Below, piece after piece: positions 18,203-26,878 of a stretch of 64,000 bases of DNA. The stretch is from Anaerovorax sp. IOR16 (GTDB taxonomy: Bacteria; Bacillota; Clostridia; Peptostreptococcales; Anaerovoracaceae). Location of the stretch: assembly GCF_017168145.1 (NCBI RefSeq), contig NZ_JADQTL010000010.1, positions 124,001 to 188,000 of the forward strand, read 5' to 3'. The notes below the pieces were generated by a model. It worked only from the letters and a program-made list of their open reading frames with translations, did no database searches and was not told the DNA's origin. Made by a program: the position numbers and the translations under genes. The stretch's first letter is position 1; each line of letters opens with the position of its first letter.

Positions 18203-19384
18203 TTAGTTGAGGGATGAGAGGATACTTGCTTTTGTTACGATACCCAACATAACGCCGTCCTCATCGGTGACGGCAATGGGATAGGCGGATTCGGTAGCAA
18301 TGAGAATTACATCAGAGACCAGCGTATCCGCTGAAATAGTTGCGATGCCCGTTTGCAACACTTGGGCAATTGACTTTCCATCTTTTCGTGCTTGCAGGGC
18401 TTCACCGATAAAAAGCATTCCCTTAGGGTGAAGCTCATCGTCCATAACGATAACGGAGGACAGGTTATTCTTACGCATTTCATGAACAGCTCTGTCCATA
18501 TTATCGCCAAGACGAACGATGCACGACGGAGTTATCATAATATTACGGACGGTCATCACCTTCGTTTTGTCCGCCGTCTCAAGAAAGTCACGCACATAAT
18601 CATCGGTGGGATTCATGCTCAGTTCCTCTGGCGTGCCCGTCTGCACCACCTTGCCATCCTTCATGATACAGACGGTATCACCCATCTTAAACGCCTCGTC
18701 GATATCGTGGGTGATGAATACAATGGTCTTTTTCAGTTTCCGTTGGATTTGCAGAAGCTCAAACTGCATATCCCTGCGCACCAGAGGATCCAGTGCCGAA
18801 AAGGGCTCATCCATTAAAAGTACCTCCGGGTCGTTGACCAGTGCCCGAGCGATCCCCACACGCTGGCGCATTCCACCAGAGAGCTTCCCACAGGACTGAT
18901 GCTCCCAGCCGTCAAGTCCAATCATGGAGATAAACCGTTTTGCAATTTCCTCCCGTTTGCTCTGCTCTATTCCTTTCACCTCAAGACCATAGCTCACATT
19001 GCCCAAAACGTCTCTGTGACTCATCAAGCCAAAGGACTGAAATACCATGGATATTTTATTGCGGCGGTATTCAAGGAGCTCTTTTTTGCTCATCTCATGT
19101 ACATTCCGATCTTCATAGACCACCTTTCCACCGGTAGGATCGGTCAGCCGGTTAAAGCAGCGTACCGCGGTAGACTTACCCGAGCCGGAAAGCCCAATGA
19201 TAACAAATATTTTTTCTTTGGGGATTTCCAGATTTACATCCCACAATGCAACGGTGCATCCAGTTTTTTTATTCACCTCATCCTTGTTCGAGCCATTGGT
19301 CATCATTTTTGAGGCCTCCGCACGGTTGGGACCATAGAGCTTTGTCACATGCTCCATCTTTAAGATGAAATTATTTTTTTTCAT
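18203..19384 (-). CDS. opuAA: Glycine-betaine/proline-type ABC transporter ATPase with CBS pair
   Basis: This ATPase powers uptake of quaternary ammonium osmolytes such as glycine betaine. The 393-residue product has Walker A GLSGSGKST near residue 64, Q-loop VFQSFGLM, signature LSGGMRQR and Walker B VLLMDEPFSALDP. The switch His is in ITHDIDEA. Two CBS motifs near the C-terminus (VRNIMITPSC..., GIATISADTLVSDVI...) sense ionic strength in the well-studied OpuA. The start overlaps the permease stop by four bases. The G+C is clearly higher than in neighbours: 38 of 60 bases in 18841-18900 against 19 of 60 in 16861-16920. Confidence 0.92.
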   Translation of the reverse strand: MKKNNFILKMEHVTKLYGPNRAEASKMMTNGSNKDEVNKKTGCTVALWDVNLEIPKEKIFVIIGLSGSGKSTAVRCFNRLTDPTGGKVVYEDRNVHEMSKKELLEYRRNKISMVFQSFGLMSHRDVLGNVSYGLEVKGIEQSKREEIAKRFISMIGLDGWEHQSCGKLSGGMRQRVGIARALVNDPEVLLMDEPFSALDPLVRRDMQFELLQIQRKLKKTIVFITHDIDEAFKMGDTVCIMKDGKVVQTGTPEELSMNPTDDYVRDFLETADKTKVMTVRNIMITPSCIVRLGDNMDRAVHEMRKNNLSSVIVMDDELHPKGMLFIGEALQARKDGKSIAQVLQTGIATISADTLVSDVILIATESAYPIAVTDEDGVMLGIVTKASILSSLN

Positions 19385-20283
19385 TGCCCTTGCCCCCCCT
19401 CGTTTATATTCTCTACTTTCTCCGCAGACTTATTTTTATCTGACGTAACACCACCTTGCGTCAACCGGTCAAGGACAATGGCAAGAATCACAACAGCACT
19501 GCCGGCAACCAGCCCTCGGCCGATTTCGATGCGGTTTACGGCATTCAGCACTTCCATACCCAATCCACGCACACCAATCATAGATGTGGTAACCACCATT
19601 GCCATGGCCATCATCAGAGTCTGATTGACACCGGTCATAATCGTGGGCATCGCCTGAGGTACCTGAACCTTTTGCAGCAACTGCCACCTGGTTGATCCAA
19701 AGGACTTTGCGGCCTCGATTACTTCCTTATCGACCTGTCGAATACCTAAGCTGGTCAGGCGGATCACTGGAACCACCGCATAGATGACCGTGGCAATGAC
19801 GCCGGAAGCGTTTCCGGTGCCAAAGAGAAGCAACGCCGGTATCAAATACACAAATACCGGCATGGTCTGCATGGTGTCCAGAATGGGGCGAACGATTTTG
19901 TTCGCCGTTTCCGAATTTGATATCAGTATCCCTATGGGTATTCCTATCACAAGGGCGATAGCCACACTGGCCAGTACCACGGCCAGTGTAGTTCGCATAA
20001 GCTCCCAAAGGCCTACCGCGCCGACCAAGAAGACTAGGGTTCCATAAAGGATGCCGCTTTTCAGGCTTTTTCGTATGCGCCATCCTAAAAATACAATCAA
20101 CAGTAGGAAAATCGGCCACGGTATGTAACTTAAGAACATACTGACGAAATTTACCTGCCCATTAAGCCCTCCTTTTATCATATCCAGCACAGCCTCCGCA
20201 CTTACGGCAAAGGATCGCACTGCATTATCAATCGCTGTAGTATCCAGATCAAAGAGCTCCGGAAAATTAAATAACCACTCCAT
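19381..20283 (-). CDS. opuAB: Glycine-betaine/proline-type ABC transporter permease
   Basis: This is the membrane channel of the OpuA/ProU-type importer. The 300-residue product has an N-terminal amphipathic region, then about six to seven membrane segments (YIPWPIFLLLIVFLGWRI, VLASVAIALVIGIPIGIL, VFVYLIPALLLFGTGNASG, and so on). The coupling motif around EAAKSFGSTRWQLLQKVQVPQA contacts the ATPase. It overlaps opuAA by four bases and follows the binding-protein gene after a 45-bp gap. The codon use is G/C-rich like the rest of the operon. Confidence 0.92.
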   Translation of the reverse strand: MEWLFNFPELFDLDTTAIDNAVRSFAVSAEAVLDMIKGGLNGQVNFVSMFLSYIPWPIFLLLIVFLGWRIRKSLKSGILYGTLVFLVGAVGLWELMRTTLAVVLASVAIALVIGIPIGILISNSETANKIVRPILDTMQTMPVFVYLIPALLLFGTGNASGVIATVIYAVVPVIRLTSLGIRQVDKEVIEAAKSFGSTRWQLLQKVQVPQAMPTIMTGVNQTLMMAMAMVVTTSMIGVRGLGMEVLNAVNRIEIGRGLVAGSAVVILAIVLDRLTQGGVTSDKNKSAEKVENINEGGQGQ

Positions 20284-20328
20284 AGTCTACCCCCTTTATT
20301 TGTATGACTTTGCCAAACAGTCGTCTTC

Positions 20329-21309
20329 TTACAGTGTGTTTTTCAGTTCAGTAGCCTGCTCTTCATCAAGCCATTCCTCAATCAGTTCAGGATGAGCTTC
20401 TGAGAGGAGCCATTTTGCCGCCTCCTCGTAGTCCGCATTCGTCTCATTCATATATGCCAGTGTTTCGCTGATAACAGCCGATGACATTTTGAATCTACTC
20501 AGAAATTCACAGTATTCTGGATTGGTTGCGGCAAAATCGTTGCTGACTGCAATCGTGACAGTCACAGCCGGGCAGGCACCATAACCTGTTTGAAATTTTT
20601 CGGCATCATAGGCTTCATCGTCCAATAGAACAAAATCATATTTTCCCAGCAGCCAGGTCGGCTCCCAATAGTAAGCAACGATAGGCTCCTGCTTATCCCA
20701 CGCCGAGGTCATTGCTGCACTGAGTATGGCATCACTACCACTCTCAAAATAGTTATAGAATTTATCTAAGCCATAGAGTTCCACTTTTTTCGCCATAATC
20801 TCTGTAATTTCCCAGCCAGTTACGCCGCCATAAATGATGCCCAAGGAGGAATCCTCAGGGTCTGGGAAAAGCTCCGGGTACTCGGCCAGATCCTGGACGG
20901 AATTCAGATCCGGGTACTCGTCGGCAACATATCTGGGAATGTAGAAGCCCTGATAGTTATCGTCAAAATTAATGCCTAGCTCGGTGAATTTCCCTTCTTC
21001 CAAGTCAGGAGCGTAAGAGGGAATATTGTTTGTCCATTCCTCCATATGTATATCCACCTCACTCTTTATCAAAGCCTCGTGGGAAATTGGAGTAGACCCG
21101 GGCGTTTCCTGCCATGTATAACCAAACACCTCTTCCGCAACAAGACCAGCTAAAGCATTGTTCAGCTTGATGGAGTCCCAACCTACATCAGCAAAGGAAA
21201 TTGTCGTCTTCTCTGCTGTGCCGCTTTCGTCTCCATTTGAACCGCCACAGCCGGTTAGCGCTAAAACTAAGGCAAGCGCCAATATAAGTGCTATTTTAAG
21301 TCTCTTCAT
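20329..21309 (-). CDS. opuAC: Glycine-betaine-type ABC transporter substrate-binding lipoprotein
   Basis: This lipoprotein captures the osmolyte outside the membrane. The 326-residue product has a signal peptide ending in the lipobox LTGC (Cys at about residue 21), then the OpuAC-type domain (from ISFADVGWDS). Several Trp/Tyr residues (HMEEWTNN, GWEIT, YYWEPTWLLGKYD) could form the aromatic cage for a quaternary amine. It is the first gene of the operon, downstream of a palindrome-rich control region. Glycine betaine, choline or carnitine are all possible substrates; the sequence does not settle it. Confidence 0.9.
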   Translation of the reverse strand: MKRLKIALILALALVLALTGCGGSNGDESGTAEKTTISFADVGWDSIKLNNALAGLVAEEVFGYTWQETPGSTPISHEALIKSEVDIHMEEWTNNIPSYAPDLEEGKFTELGINFDDNYQGFYIPRYVADEYPDLNSVQDLAEYPELFPDPEDSSLGIIYGGVTGWEITEIMAKKVELYGLDKFYNYFESGSDAILSAAMTSAWDKQEPIVAYYWEPTWLLGKYDFVLLDDEAYDAEKFQTGYGACPAVTVTIAVSNDFAATNPEYCEFLSRFKMSSAVISETLAYMNETNADYEEAAKWLLSEAHPELIEEWLDEEQATELKNTL

Positions 21310-21381
21310 TGTAAAAGTACCTTCCTTCCATTGTTGTTCGGGACAGAATCAACGATTCGACGTCTTCTTTCCCTAAAATAA

Positions 21382-21449
21382 TTAGTGCACAACGCACTAA
21401 CATCACAAAGTAACTACTTAATGCTATCATAAAGTTGGTACTTTGTCAA
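21382..21449 (-). promoter_or_regulatory. OpuA-operon promoter with operator dyads
   Basis: Minus-strand TTGACA (21449-21444), 17-base spacer, TAGCAT (21426-21421). Two dyads whose centres are 24 bp apart flank the -10: AAAGT-TGGT-ACTTT (21431-21444, in the spacer) and AAGTA-AC-TACTT (21408-21419, near +1). Together they form an 18-bp inverted repeat with 15 of 18 matches around CTAT. A third perfect dyad, TTAGTGC-ACAAC-GCACTAA (21382-21400), lies downstream in the leader. This looks like repression by a dimeric regulator, whose gene is not in the window. Confidence 0.7.
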
Positions 21450-21642
21450 ACACACGCCACAAACTACCTTTGCACTTACGTTTCTTATCTTGTTCCTATG
21501 GGACTGTCGAATTACCTATTTTTTCTTTTTTTAAAAATTGATGTCGGATATCTTACAATTATGTAACATTGCAGTCTTTTCTTTTTCATTTTGACGAAAT
21601 GCAGTATACTATAAGTAAGAAAATAGAAATGGGGTAAAAACT

Positions 21643-23157
21643 ATGAAACAATCACGAAGAAATTCGCTTCTGCGTATGACAATACAACTTCTGTTACTAA
21701 TTTCATTACTTTTATTAAGTACTATGATTTCATTTGCTATTGGTTCACCCGATGGCAGTGATCATCGACTGACAATTGACGGTAATCTGATTCAAACATC
21801 AGTACCTCCTTACATAGAAAATGATCGGTCTTTGGTTCCGGCAAGAGCAGTTTTTGAAGCGATTGGTGCCAATGTTACTTGGTCACCGAGTGATCCAAAT
21901 CATGTGGGTATCTCCTATGCAAATACGCAGGTGTCTCTGACTCTTAATTCTCCTATTGCTTACGTCAATGGGGAAGAAAAAAAGCTAGATGTACCGGCAA
22001 GACTTCATAACAATAGCACAATGATTCCAGTTCGTTTTGTATCGGAGTCCTTATCCTTTGGTGTCGGATATGACGTAGATCAGCGTATCATCCAATTAAC
22101 TTCACCAAAGGTAGAGCCGATTTATGGTTCCGTTTCAAAAGTTAGCTATGAGGATCTTCAATATTTCTACCGTGTTGAAATAGATGCGACAGAGCCTATT
22201 AAGATATATCAGGATTCAACATTGGCTGATCCAAATCGTTATATTTTAGATTTAACTGGATTTACATTAGATGCTTCAATCAATGAAAAGCTTGTACCAT
22301 CTGATGAAACAAACAATGAGGTTTTTTCTGCAATTCGAAGCTCACAATTTACCCCTGATACGGTTCGTGTTGTAGTTGATTTAAAGGACAAGCAAACAGG
22401 CGCAATCACCTTATCACCAGATGAGAAAAATATATACATTGATTTTTCAAAACCTTATATAGATAATAATAATGACACCTCTGACCCTATTGAAATTCCG
22501 AGCGATCCTATAAACCCAGTGAATAAAAAACCAGCAAACTTAAATGAAGTACTTATTGTAATTGATCCTGGTCACGGGGGGAACGATCCCGGTGCACAAG
22601 GAAAATCAAATGGTGCTGTAATATTGAATGAAAAAGATATAAATTTAGATGTAGCAACTCGACTAAATGAAAAGTTACAGGCAGCAGGATTAAATACGAT
22701 AATGTCTCGAAACGGTGATCATTCTGCAAGCCCTAATTCAAAAAATGCACTTGAAGATCGTATCTATCGCTCCAATTGGGCAAATAGTGAAAATGCTACT
22801 CTATTTGTATCAATTCATAACAATTCCGCAGGAAACGTAACCAGTGCAACCGGTACAGAAACATTTTACAATGAAACCGAAGGCAAAGCAGCTTATGGTA
22901 TCTCAAGTAAGGAATTAGCTGCATCCGTCCAAAAAAAGATGACAGCCTATCTAGGCACACGCAACCGGGGTGTAAAAAACGGATCGGAATTGTCTGTTCT
23001 TCGCCGAACAGAAATGCCTGCAATTCTTATGGAAGGCGCTTTTCTAAGCAATCCAGACGATTTACAGCTTATGCTAACCGATACTTTTCGCGAGAACTAC
23101 GCAAATGCAGTGTCCGAAGCTATTATTGAATATTTGAATGAAATGTATCAAAATTAA
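21643..23157 (+). CDS. Secreted N-acetylmuramoyl-L-alanine amidase
   Basis: This enzyme cleaves the amide bond between muramic acid and the stem peptide of peptidoglycan. The 504-residue product has an N-terminal signal/anchor segment (about residues 11-32). Next is a copper-amine-oxidase-N-like domain (SLVPARAVFEAIGANVTW ... MIPVRFVSESLSFGV), then an AMIN domain (about 165-275) and an Asp/Pro/Asn-rich linker. The Amidase_3 domain is at about 305-500. Its zinc site is visible: H in DPGHGGNDPGAQG, E in NEKDINLD, H in VSIHNNSA, with catalytic E in ILMEGAFLSN. A TATACT -10 element is at 21605, and a strong terminator follows the gene. Confidence 0.92.
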   Translation: MKQSRRNSLLRMTIQLLLLISLLLLSTMISFAIGSPDGSDHRLTIDGNLIQTSVPPYIENDRSLVPARAVFEAIGANVTWSPSDPNHVGISYANTQVSLTLNSPIAYVNGEEKKLDVPARLHNNSTMIPVRFVSESLSFGVGYDVDQRIIQLTSPKVEPIYGSVSKVSYEDLQYFYRVEIDATEPIKIYQDSTLADPNRYILDLTGFTLDASINEKLVPSDETNNEVFSAIRSSQFTPDTVRVVVDLKDKQTGAITLSPDEKNIYIDFSKPYIDNNNDTSDPIEIPSDPINPVNKKPANLNEVLIVIDPGHGGNDPGAQGKSNGAVILNEKDINLDVATRLNEKLQAAGLNTIMSRNGDHSASPNSKNALEDRIYRSNWANSENATLFVSIHNNSAGNVTSATGTETFYNETEGKAAYGISSKELAASVQKKMTAYLGTRNRGVKNGSELSVLRRTEMPAILMEGAFLSNPDDLQLMLTDTFRENYANAVSEAIIEYLNEMYQN

Positions 23158-23177
23158 ATTCTTTATTGCAATATTCC

Positions 23178-23207
23178 AAGCCTGTCAGAAATAGACAGGC
23201 TTTTTTT
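23178..23207 (+). terminator. Intrinsic terminator of the amidase gene
   Basis: Perfect 9-bp arms AAGCCTGTC and GACAGGCTT around AGAAATA, followed by seven T on the plus strand. Confidence 0.93.
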
Positions 23208-23386
23208 ATTTTATAGTTGTGTCATGTACTCTCTCAAGCTCGCAATTCAATAGAAAAAAAAATTGTTTTTGCGTTGTAAAAACAACAGAATAAATAAAAA
23301 AAATACTTTATACTAAAGCTACAATATGCAATACAAAATAAATTAAAAATGAGTATAACTTAGATATAAATCCAAAGGAGGATATT

Positions 23387-24067
23387 ATGAAAAGACGAAT
23401 TATAAAAATTAATGAAGAAAAATGCAATGGTTGTGGAATTTGTGCTGCCGCTTGCCACGAAGGGGCAATCGGCATGGTCGACGGCAAAGCAAAATTGCTT
23501 CGCGAAGACTATTGTGATGGCTTAGGCGATTGTTTGCCTTCCTGTCCGACAGGAGCCATCACCTTTGAGGAGCGAGACGTTCCGGCTTACGACCATGCCG
23601 CAGTTTTGGCCGCCCAGGCGGAAAAAACTGCAGCGGCAGGCGGATGTGCTTCCGGTGGTTGTCCCGGCTCACAATCCAGAACTCTGCATCATTCACCGCA
23701 AGGCTCACAATTGAATCAGTGGCCAGTTCAAATAAAATTAGCTCCTATCAATGCACCTTACTTTTCCAATGCGCATTTATTAATTGCAGCCGATTGCACC
23801 GCATATGCACATGGTAATTTTCACAATACATTTATGAAAAATAAAGTAACCTTGATTGGATGTCCAAAGCTCGATGCAGTGAATTATGCCGAAAAGCTGA
23901 CTGCAATTCTAGCAAACAATGACATTCAGGCTGTTACCGTTGTCCGTATGGAAGTTCCTTGCTGTGGCGGTATTGTACAAGCTGTAAAAACCGCAATGGA
24001 AAATAGCGGAAAGCACATTCCGTGGCAAGTCATTACAATTACAACTGACGGAGAAGTACAATATTAA
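23387..24067 (+). CDS. Ferredoxin-like iron-sulfur protein with a Cys-rich second half
   Basis: A dicluster ferredoxin-type domain occupies residues 1-60: CNGCGICAAAC supplies one set of Cys ligands, and CDGLGDCLPSCP supplies only three of the usual four. A linker with GGCASGGCPGSQ follows. The C-terminal half (about 115-226) has further Cys in ADCTAYA, IGCPKLD and VPCCGGIVQA. A low-potential electron-carrier or redox-sensing role is likely; the partner is not in the window. Similar proteins occur in anaerobic clostridia, and I do not recognise a named function. It is monocistronic, with AAAGGAGG before the ATG. Confidence 0.85.
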   Translation: MKRRIIKINEEKCNGCGICAAACHEGAIGMVDGKAKLLREDYCDGLGDCLPSCPTGAITFEERDVPAYDHAAVLAAQAEKTAAAGGCASGGCPGSQSRTLHHSPQGSQLNQWPVQIKLAPINAPYFSNAHLLIAADCTAYAHGNFHNTFMKNKVTLIGCPKLDAVNYAEKLTAILANNDIQAVTVVRMEVPCCGGIVQAVKTAMENSGKHIPWQVITITTDGEVQY

Positions 24068-24080
24068 TCGAAACAAAAAA

Positions 24081-24118
24081 GCAAAGAAATGGTTTTTGAT
24101 AACCTTTCTTTGCCTTTT
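24081..24118 (+). terminator. Intrinsic terminator after the ferredoxin-like gene
   Basis: GCAAAGAAATGGTT pairs with AACCTTTCTTTGC, with one bulge, then CTTTTT. An A-run on the other side could let it also serve the convergent antiporter gene. Confidence 0.85.
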
Positions 24119-24242
24119 TAATTATCTTATATCATTGGATAAACCGATGCAATTTCTCACTTTTACATAACAGTCAATTCCCTTAGATGACAACATTTGA
24201 CGAATTTCACACCCACTTTTTAAATTTTAATTCTTATAAAAT

Positions 24243-25433
24243 TTATCCGGTTGCACCTTCTATCTTTGTCCGATCTTTCATTATTAATCCCAAAAGAACT
24301 GGTGTGATGAGTGTTGTTACAATAACCATTAATACCAAAGCAGGAAATAGTTCTTCATCAACCAAAGCAGCTTCTGAACCTTTTTGCGCTACAATCAATG
24401 CAACTTCACCTCTGGATACCATACCGATTCCCACACCTACTGCTTCTTTATTACTAAATTTGCATAGCTTTGCACCTAGGCCACAGCCAACCATCTTTGT
24501 CAAAATAGCAACCACTGTTAATACAATGGAAAAAATAAGAATGGACCCGCTTAGACCTCGAATGTCTGTTTTGATTCCGATACTTGCAAAAAACATTGGT
24601 GAAAACATAAGATAAGATATAACTGTAAGTTTTTTAACAATATATTCTTTTGTCTTGGTAATATTACAAAGGAATAAGCCGGCAAAATAAGCCCCTGTGA
24701 TATCTGCTATCCCAAAAAAGACTTCTGTAATATATGCCATAATCAAACAATATGCAAATCCATAAATCGCCATACGCCTTACGGTTCCATGCCATTTTTC
24801 TAAAGATTTAAAAACTCTTGGAATAAAAATACCAACAAAAAATAAAAAGACAAAATAGAGTCCAATTTTTATAAAGACTTGCTTTGGCTGAACATTAGGA
24901 TTCGTAAAACTTGTAACCAAGCTTAAGATGATGATGCCTAAAATATCATCAATAATAGCAGCTCCTAAAATACTGCTCCCCACTTTACCATTTAATTTTC
25001 CCATTTCTCGAAGTGTTTCTACCGTAATGCTGACAGAAGTAGCGGTTAAAATAACGCCTACAAATACAGCTTTTAAAAAATGCTGCGGATCGGTTGTATC
25101 TTGAAAAAACATTTGGTATACACCATATCCGCCAATCAACGGTACAATAACACCAATTATCGCAATCACTAATGATGCAATGCCAGTCTTTTTTAATTCC
25201 TTAATTTCAGTATCCAGACCGGCAAGGAACATCAAAATAATCACGCCTATTTCCGAAGTCTTAAACAAGAAGTCCGTTTCTGCGATCTGTCCTAGAACAC
25301 TTGGCCCTAAAACGACACCTGCTACCAGCGCACCAACCACTTGCGGCATATGCACCTTTCTCGACATGAGACTAAATATTTTGGTAACTAACAAAATAAT
25401 TGCTATAGACAATAAAAAATCGTAAGATTCCAT
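24243..25433 (-). CDS. CPA2-family cation/proton antiporter (KefB/NapA type)
   Basis: CPA2 proteins exchange Na+ or K+ for protons across the membrane. The 396-residue product is all membrane domain, with about 12 to 13 segments: PQVVGALVAGVVLGPSVLG, the region EIGVIILMFLAGLDTE, and TATSVSITVETLREMG. AIIDDILGIIIL holds the paired Asp of the ion site. No C-terminal TrkA-N domain is present, so it is the short type. I start it at ATG 25433, seven bases behind GAAGGAT; the ten upstream codons look untranslated. The function is ion or pH homeostasis; the ion is not visible. Confidence 0.88.
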   Translation of the reverse strand: MESYDFLLSIAIILLVTKIFSLMSRKVHMPQVVGALVAGVVLGPSVLGQIAETDFLFKTSEIGVIILMFLAGLDTEIKELKKTGIASLVIAIIGVIVPLIGGYGVYQMFFQDTTDPQHFLKAVFVGVILTATSVSITVETLREMGKLNGKVGSSILGAAIIDDILGIIILSLVTSFTNPNVQPKQVFIKIGLYFVFLFFVGIFIPRVFKSLEKWHGTVRRMAIYGFAYCLIMAYITEVFFGIADITGAYFAGLFLCNITKTKEYIVKKLTVISYLMFSPMFFASIGIKTDIRGLSGSILIFSIVLTVVAILTKMVGCGLGAKLCKFSNKEAVGVGIGMVSRGEVALIVAQKGSEAALVDEELFPALVLMVIVTTLITPVLLGLIMKDRTKIEGATG

Positions 25434-25527
25434 ATCTGATCCTTCTCTACATATCTTCAACAATAATTGACACTTAAATATAAAAAAGTATAAATTCCAT
25501 TAATATATAATCGATATTTCATATAAC

Positions 25528-25556
25528 AAAAAAGCACGCTGATTCCAGCGTGCTTT
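25528..25556 (-). terminator. Intrinsic terminator of the str operon after tuf
   Basis: Perfect 11-bp arms AAAGCACGCTG and CAGCGTGCTTT around a four-base loop, followed on the minus strand by a T-run. It marks the end of rpsL-rpsG-fusA-tuf. Confidence 0.93.
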
Positions 25557-25606
25557 CTATGCTAAATGATTTCCTCAATAGCGCCGGAAGTCTCTATTAT
25601 AAGCAA

Positions 25607-26800
25607 TTACGCTTCAATTTTAGCTACAACTCCGGATGCTACGGTTCTTCCGCCTTCACGAATAGCGAAACGTAAACCTTCTTCAATTGCGATTGGAGTA
25701 ATCAATTCAATTTTCATTTGAATGTTATCTCCAGGCATACACATTTCAGTTCCTTCTGGTAATGTTACATTTCCAGTTACGTCTGTTGTTCTGAAATAGA
25801 ACTGTGGTCTGTATCCGTTAAAGAATGGAGTATGACGTCCGCCTTCTTCCTTCTTTAATACATATACTTCAGAGCTGAACTTTGTGTGTGGATGAATCGT
25901 TCCAGGAGCAGCAAGTACCTGTCCTCTTTCGATTTCACTTCTCTGTACACCACGAAGCAATGCACCGATGTTATCTCCTGCTTCGCCCTGATCTAACAGT
26001 TTACGGAACATTTCGATACCTGTTACGACTACTTTTCTTGCTTCGTCTGCAAGTCCTACGATTTCAACTTCATCAGATACCTTTAAGATACCTCTTTCTA
26101 CTCTTCCTGTTGCTACTGTTCCACGTCCTGTGATGGAGAATACGTCTTCTACCGGCATCAAGAATGGCTTATCAGTTGCTCTTGTTGGTTCAGGAATGTA
26201 TACATCAACCTGTTCGAACAATTCAACGATCTTATCTCCCCATGGACCTTCTGGATTGTTTAATGCTTCCAATGCAGATCCTCTGATGATTGGTGTATCA
26301 TCTCCTGGGAATTCATATAAGTCAAGTAATTCTCTTACTTCCATTTCTACTAAGTCAAGTAATTCTTCGTCGTCTACCATGTCGCACTTGTTTAAGAATA
26401 CTACGATGTATGGTACGCCTACCTGTCTGGAAAGCAAAATGTGCTCTCTAGTCTGTGGCATTGGACCATCGGTTGCTGCTACTACTAGGATAGCTCCATC
26501 CATCTGTGCAGCTCCTGTGATCATGTTCTTTACATAGTCAGCATGTCCCGGGCAGTCTACGTGTGCGTAGTGTCTGTTTGGTGTTTCATACTCTACGTGA
26601 GCGGTCGCAATTGTAATACCTCTTTCTCTTTCTTCTGGTGCCTTGTCAATCTGGTCAAATGCAACCTGTTCGCCAAGTCCATATCTCTGTTGAAGAGTCT
26701 TTGTAATTGCAGCTGTTAATGTAGTCTTTCCGTGGTCTACGTGACCAATAGTACCGATGTTTACATGCGGTTTTGTTCTCTCAAATTTAGCCTTTGCCAT
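25607..26800 (-). CDS. tuf: Elongation factor Tu, copy 1
   Basis: EF-Tu carries aminoacyl-tRNA to the ribosomal A site as the GTP complex. The 397-residue product has G1 [14 protein letters not shown]2 with the RGITI threonine, G3 DCPGHADY, G4 NKCDMVDD and G5 SALEAL. Domains II and III are intact. I start it at 26800 after GGAGG; a longer frame to 26836 adds [12 protein letters not shown]-like residues that copy 2 lacks. The protein is identical to copy 2 at 50035-51228, with about nine apparently synonymous base differences. It lies 78 bp after fusA. Confidence 0.98.
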   Translation of the reverse strand: MAKAKFERTKPHVNIGTIGHVDHGKTTLTAAITKTLQQRYGLGEQVAFDQIDKAPEERERGITIATAHVEYETPNRHYAHVDCPGHADYVKNMITGAAQMDGAILVVAATDGPMPQTREHILLSRQVGVPYIVVFLNKCDMVDDEELLDLVEMEVRELLDLYEFPGDDTPIIRGSALEALNNPEGPWGDKIVELFEQVDVYIPEPTRATDKPFLMPVEDVFSITGRGTVATGRVERGILKVSDEVEIVGLADEARKVVVTGIEMFRKLLDQGEAGDNIGALLRGVQRSEIERGQVLAAPGTIHPHTKFSSEVYVLKKEEGGRHTPFFNGYRPQFYFRTTDVTGNVTLPEGTEMCMPGDNIQMKIELITPIAIEEGLRFAIREGGRTVASGVVAKIEA

Positions 26801-26830
26801 TATAAAATTCCTCCATTTTATAAATATGTC

Positions 26831-26867
26831 AGACATTCCTCACAGCTTATGCATGCAAGGAATGTCT
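26831..26867 (-). other. Hairpin in the fusA-tuf spacer
   Basis: Perfect 10-bp arms AGACATTCCT (26831-26840) and AGGAATGTCT (26858-26867) with a 17-base loop, and no T-run. It could be an RNase processing site that separates fusA from tuf mRNA, or an internal attenuator. Confidence 0.5.
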
Positions 26868-26878
26868 CTTATATTTCA

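Noticed and set aside
25882-26537. Two open frames on the plus strand opposite tuf, repeated at 50310-50965
   Set aside because: They mirror the tuf codons, exist in both copies only because tuf is conserved, and lack ribosome sites.
26801-26836. Upstream extension of tuf copy 1 to 26836
   Set aside because: The extra residues are absent from copy 2, and the GGAGG site sits inside the extension.
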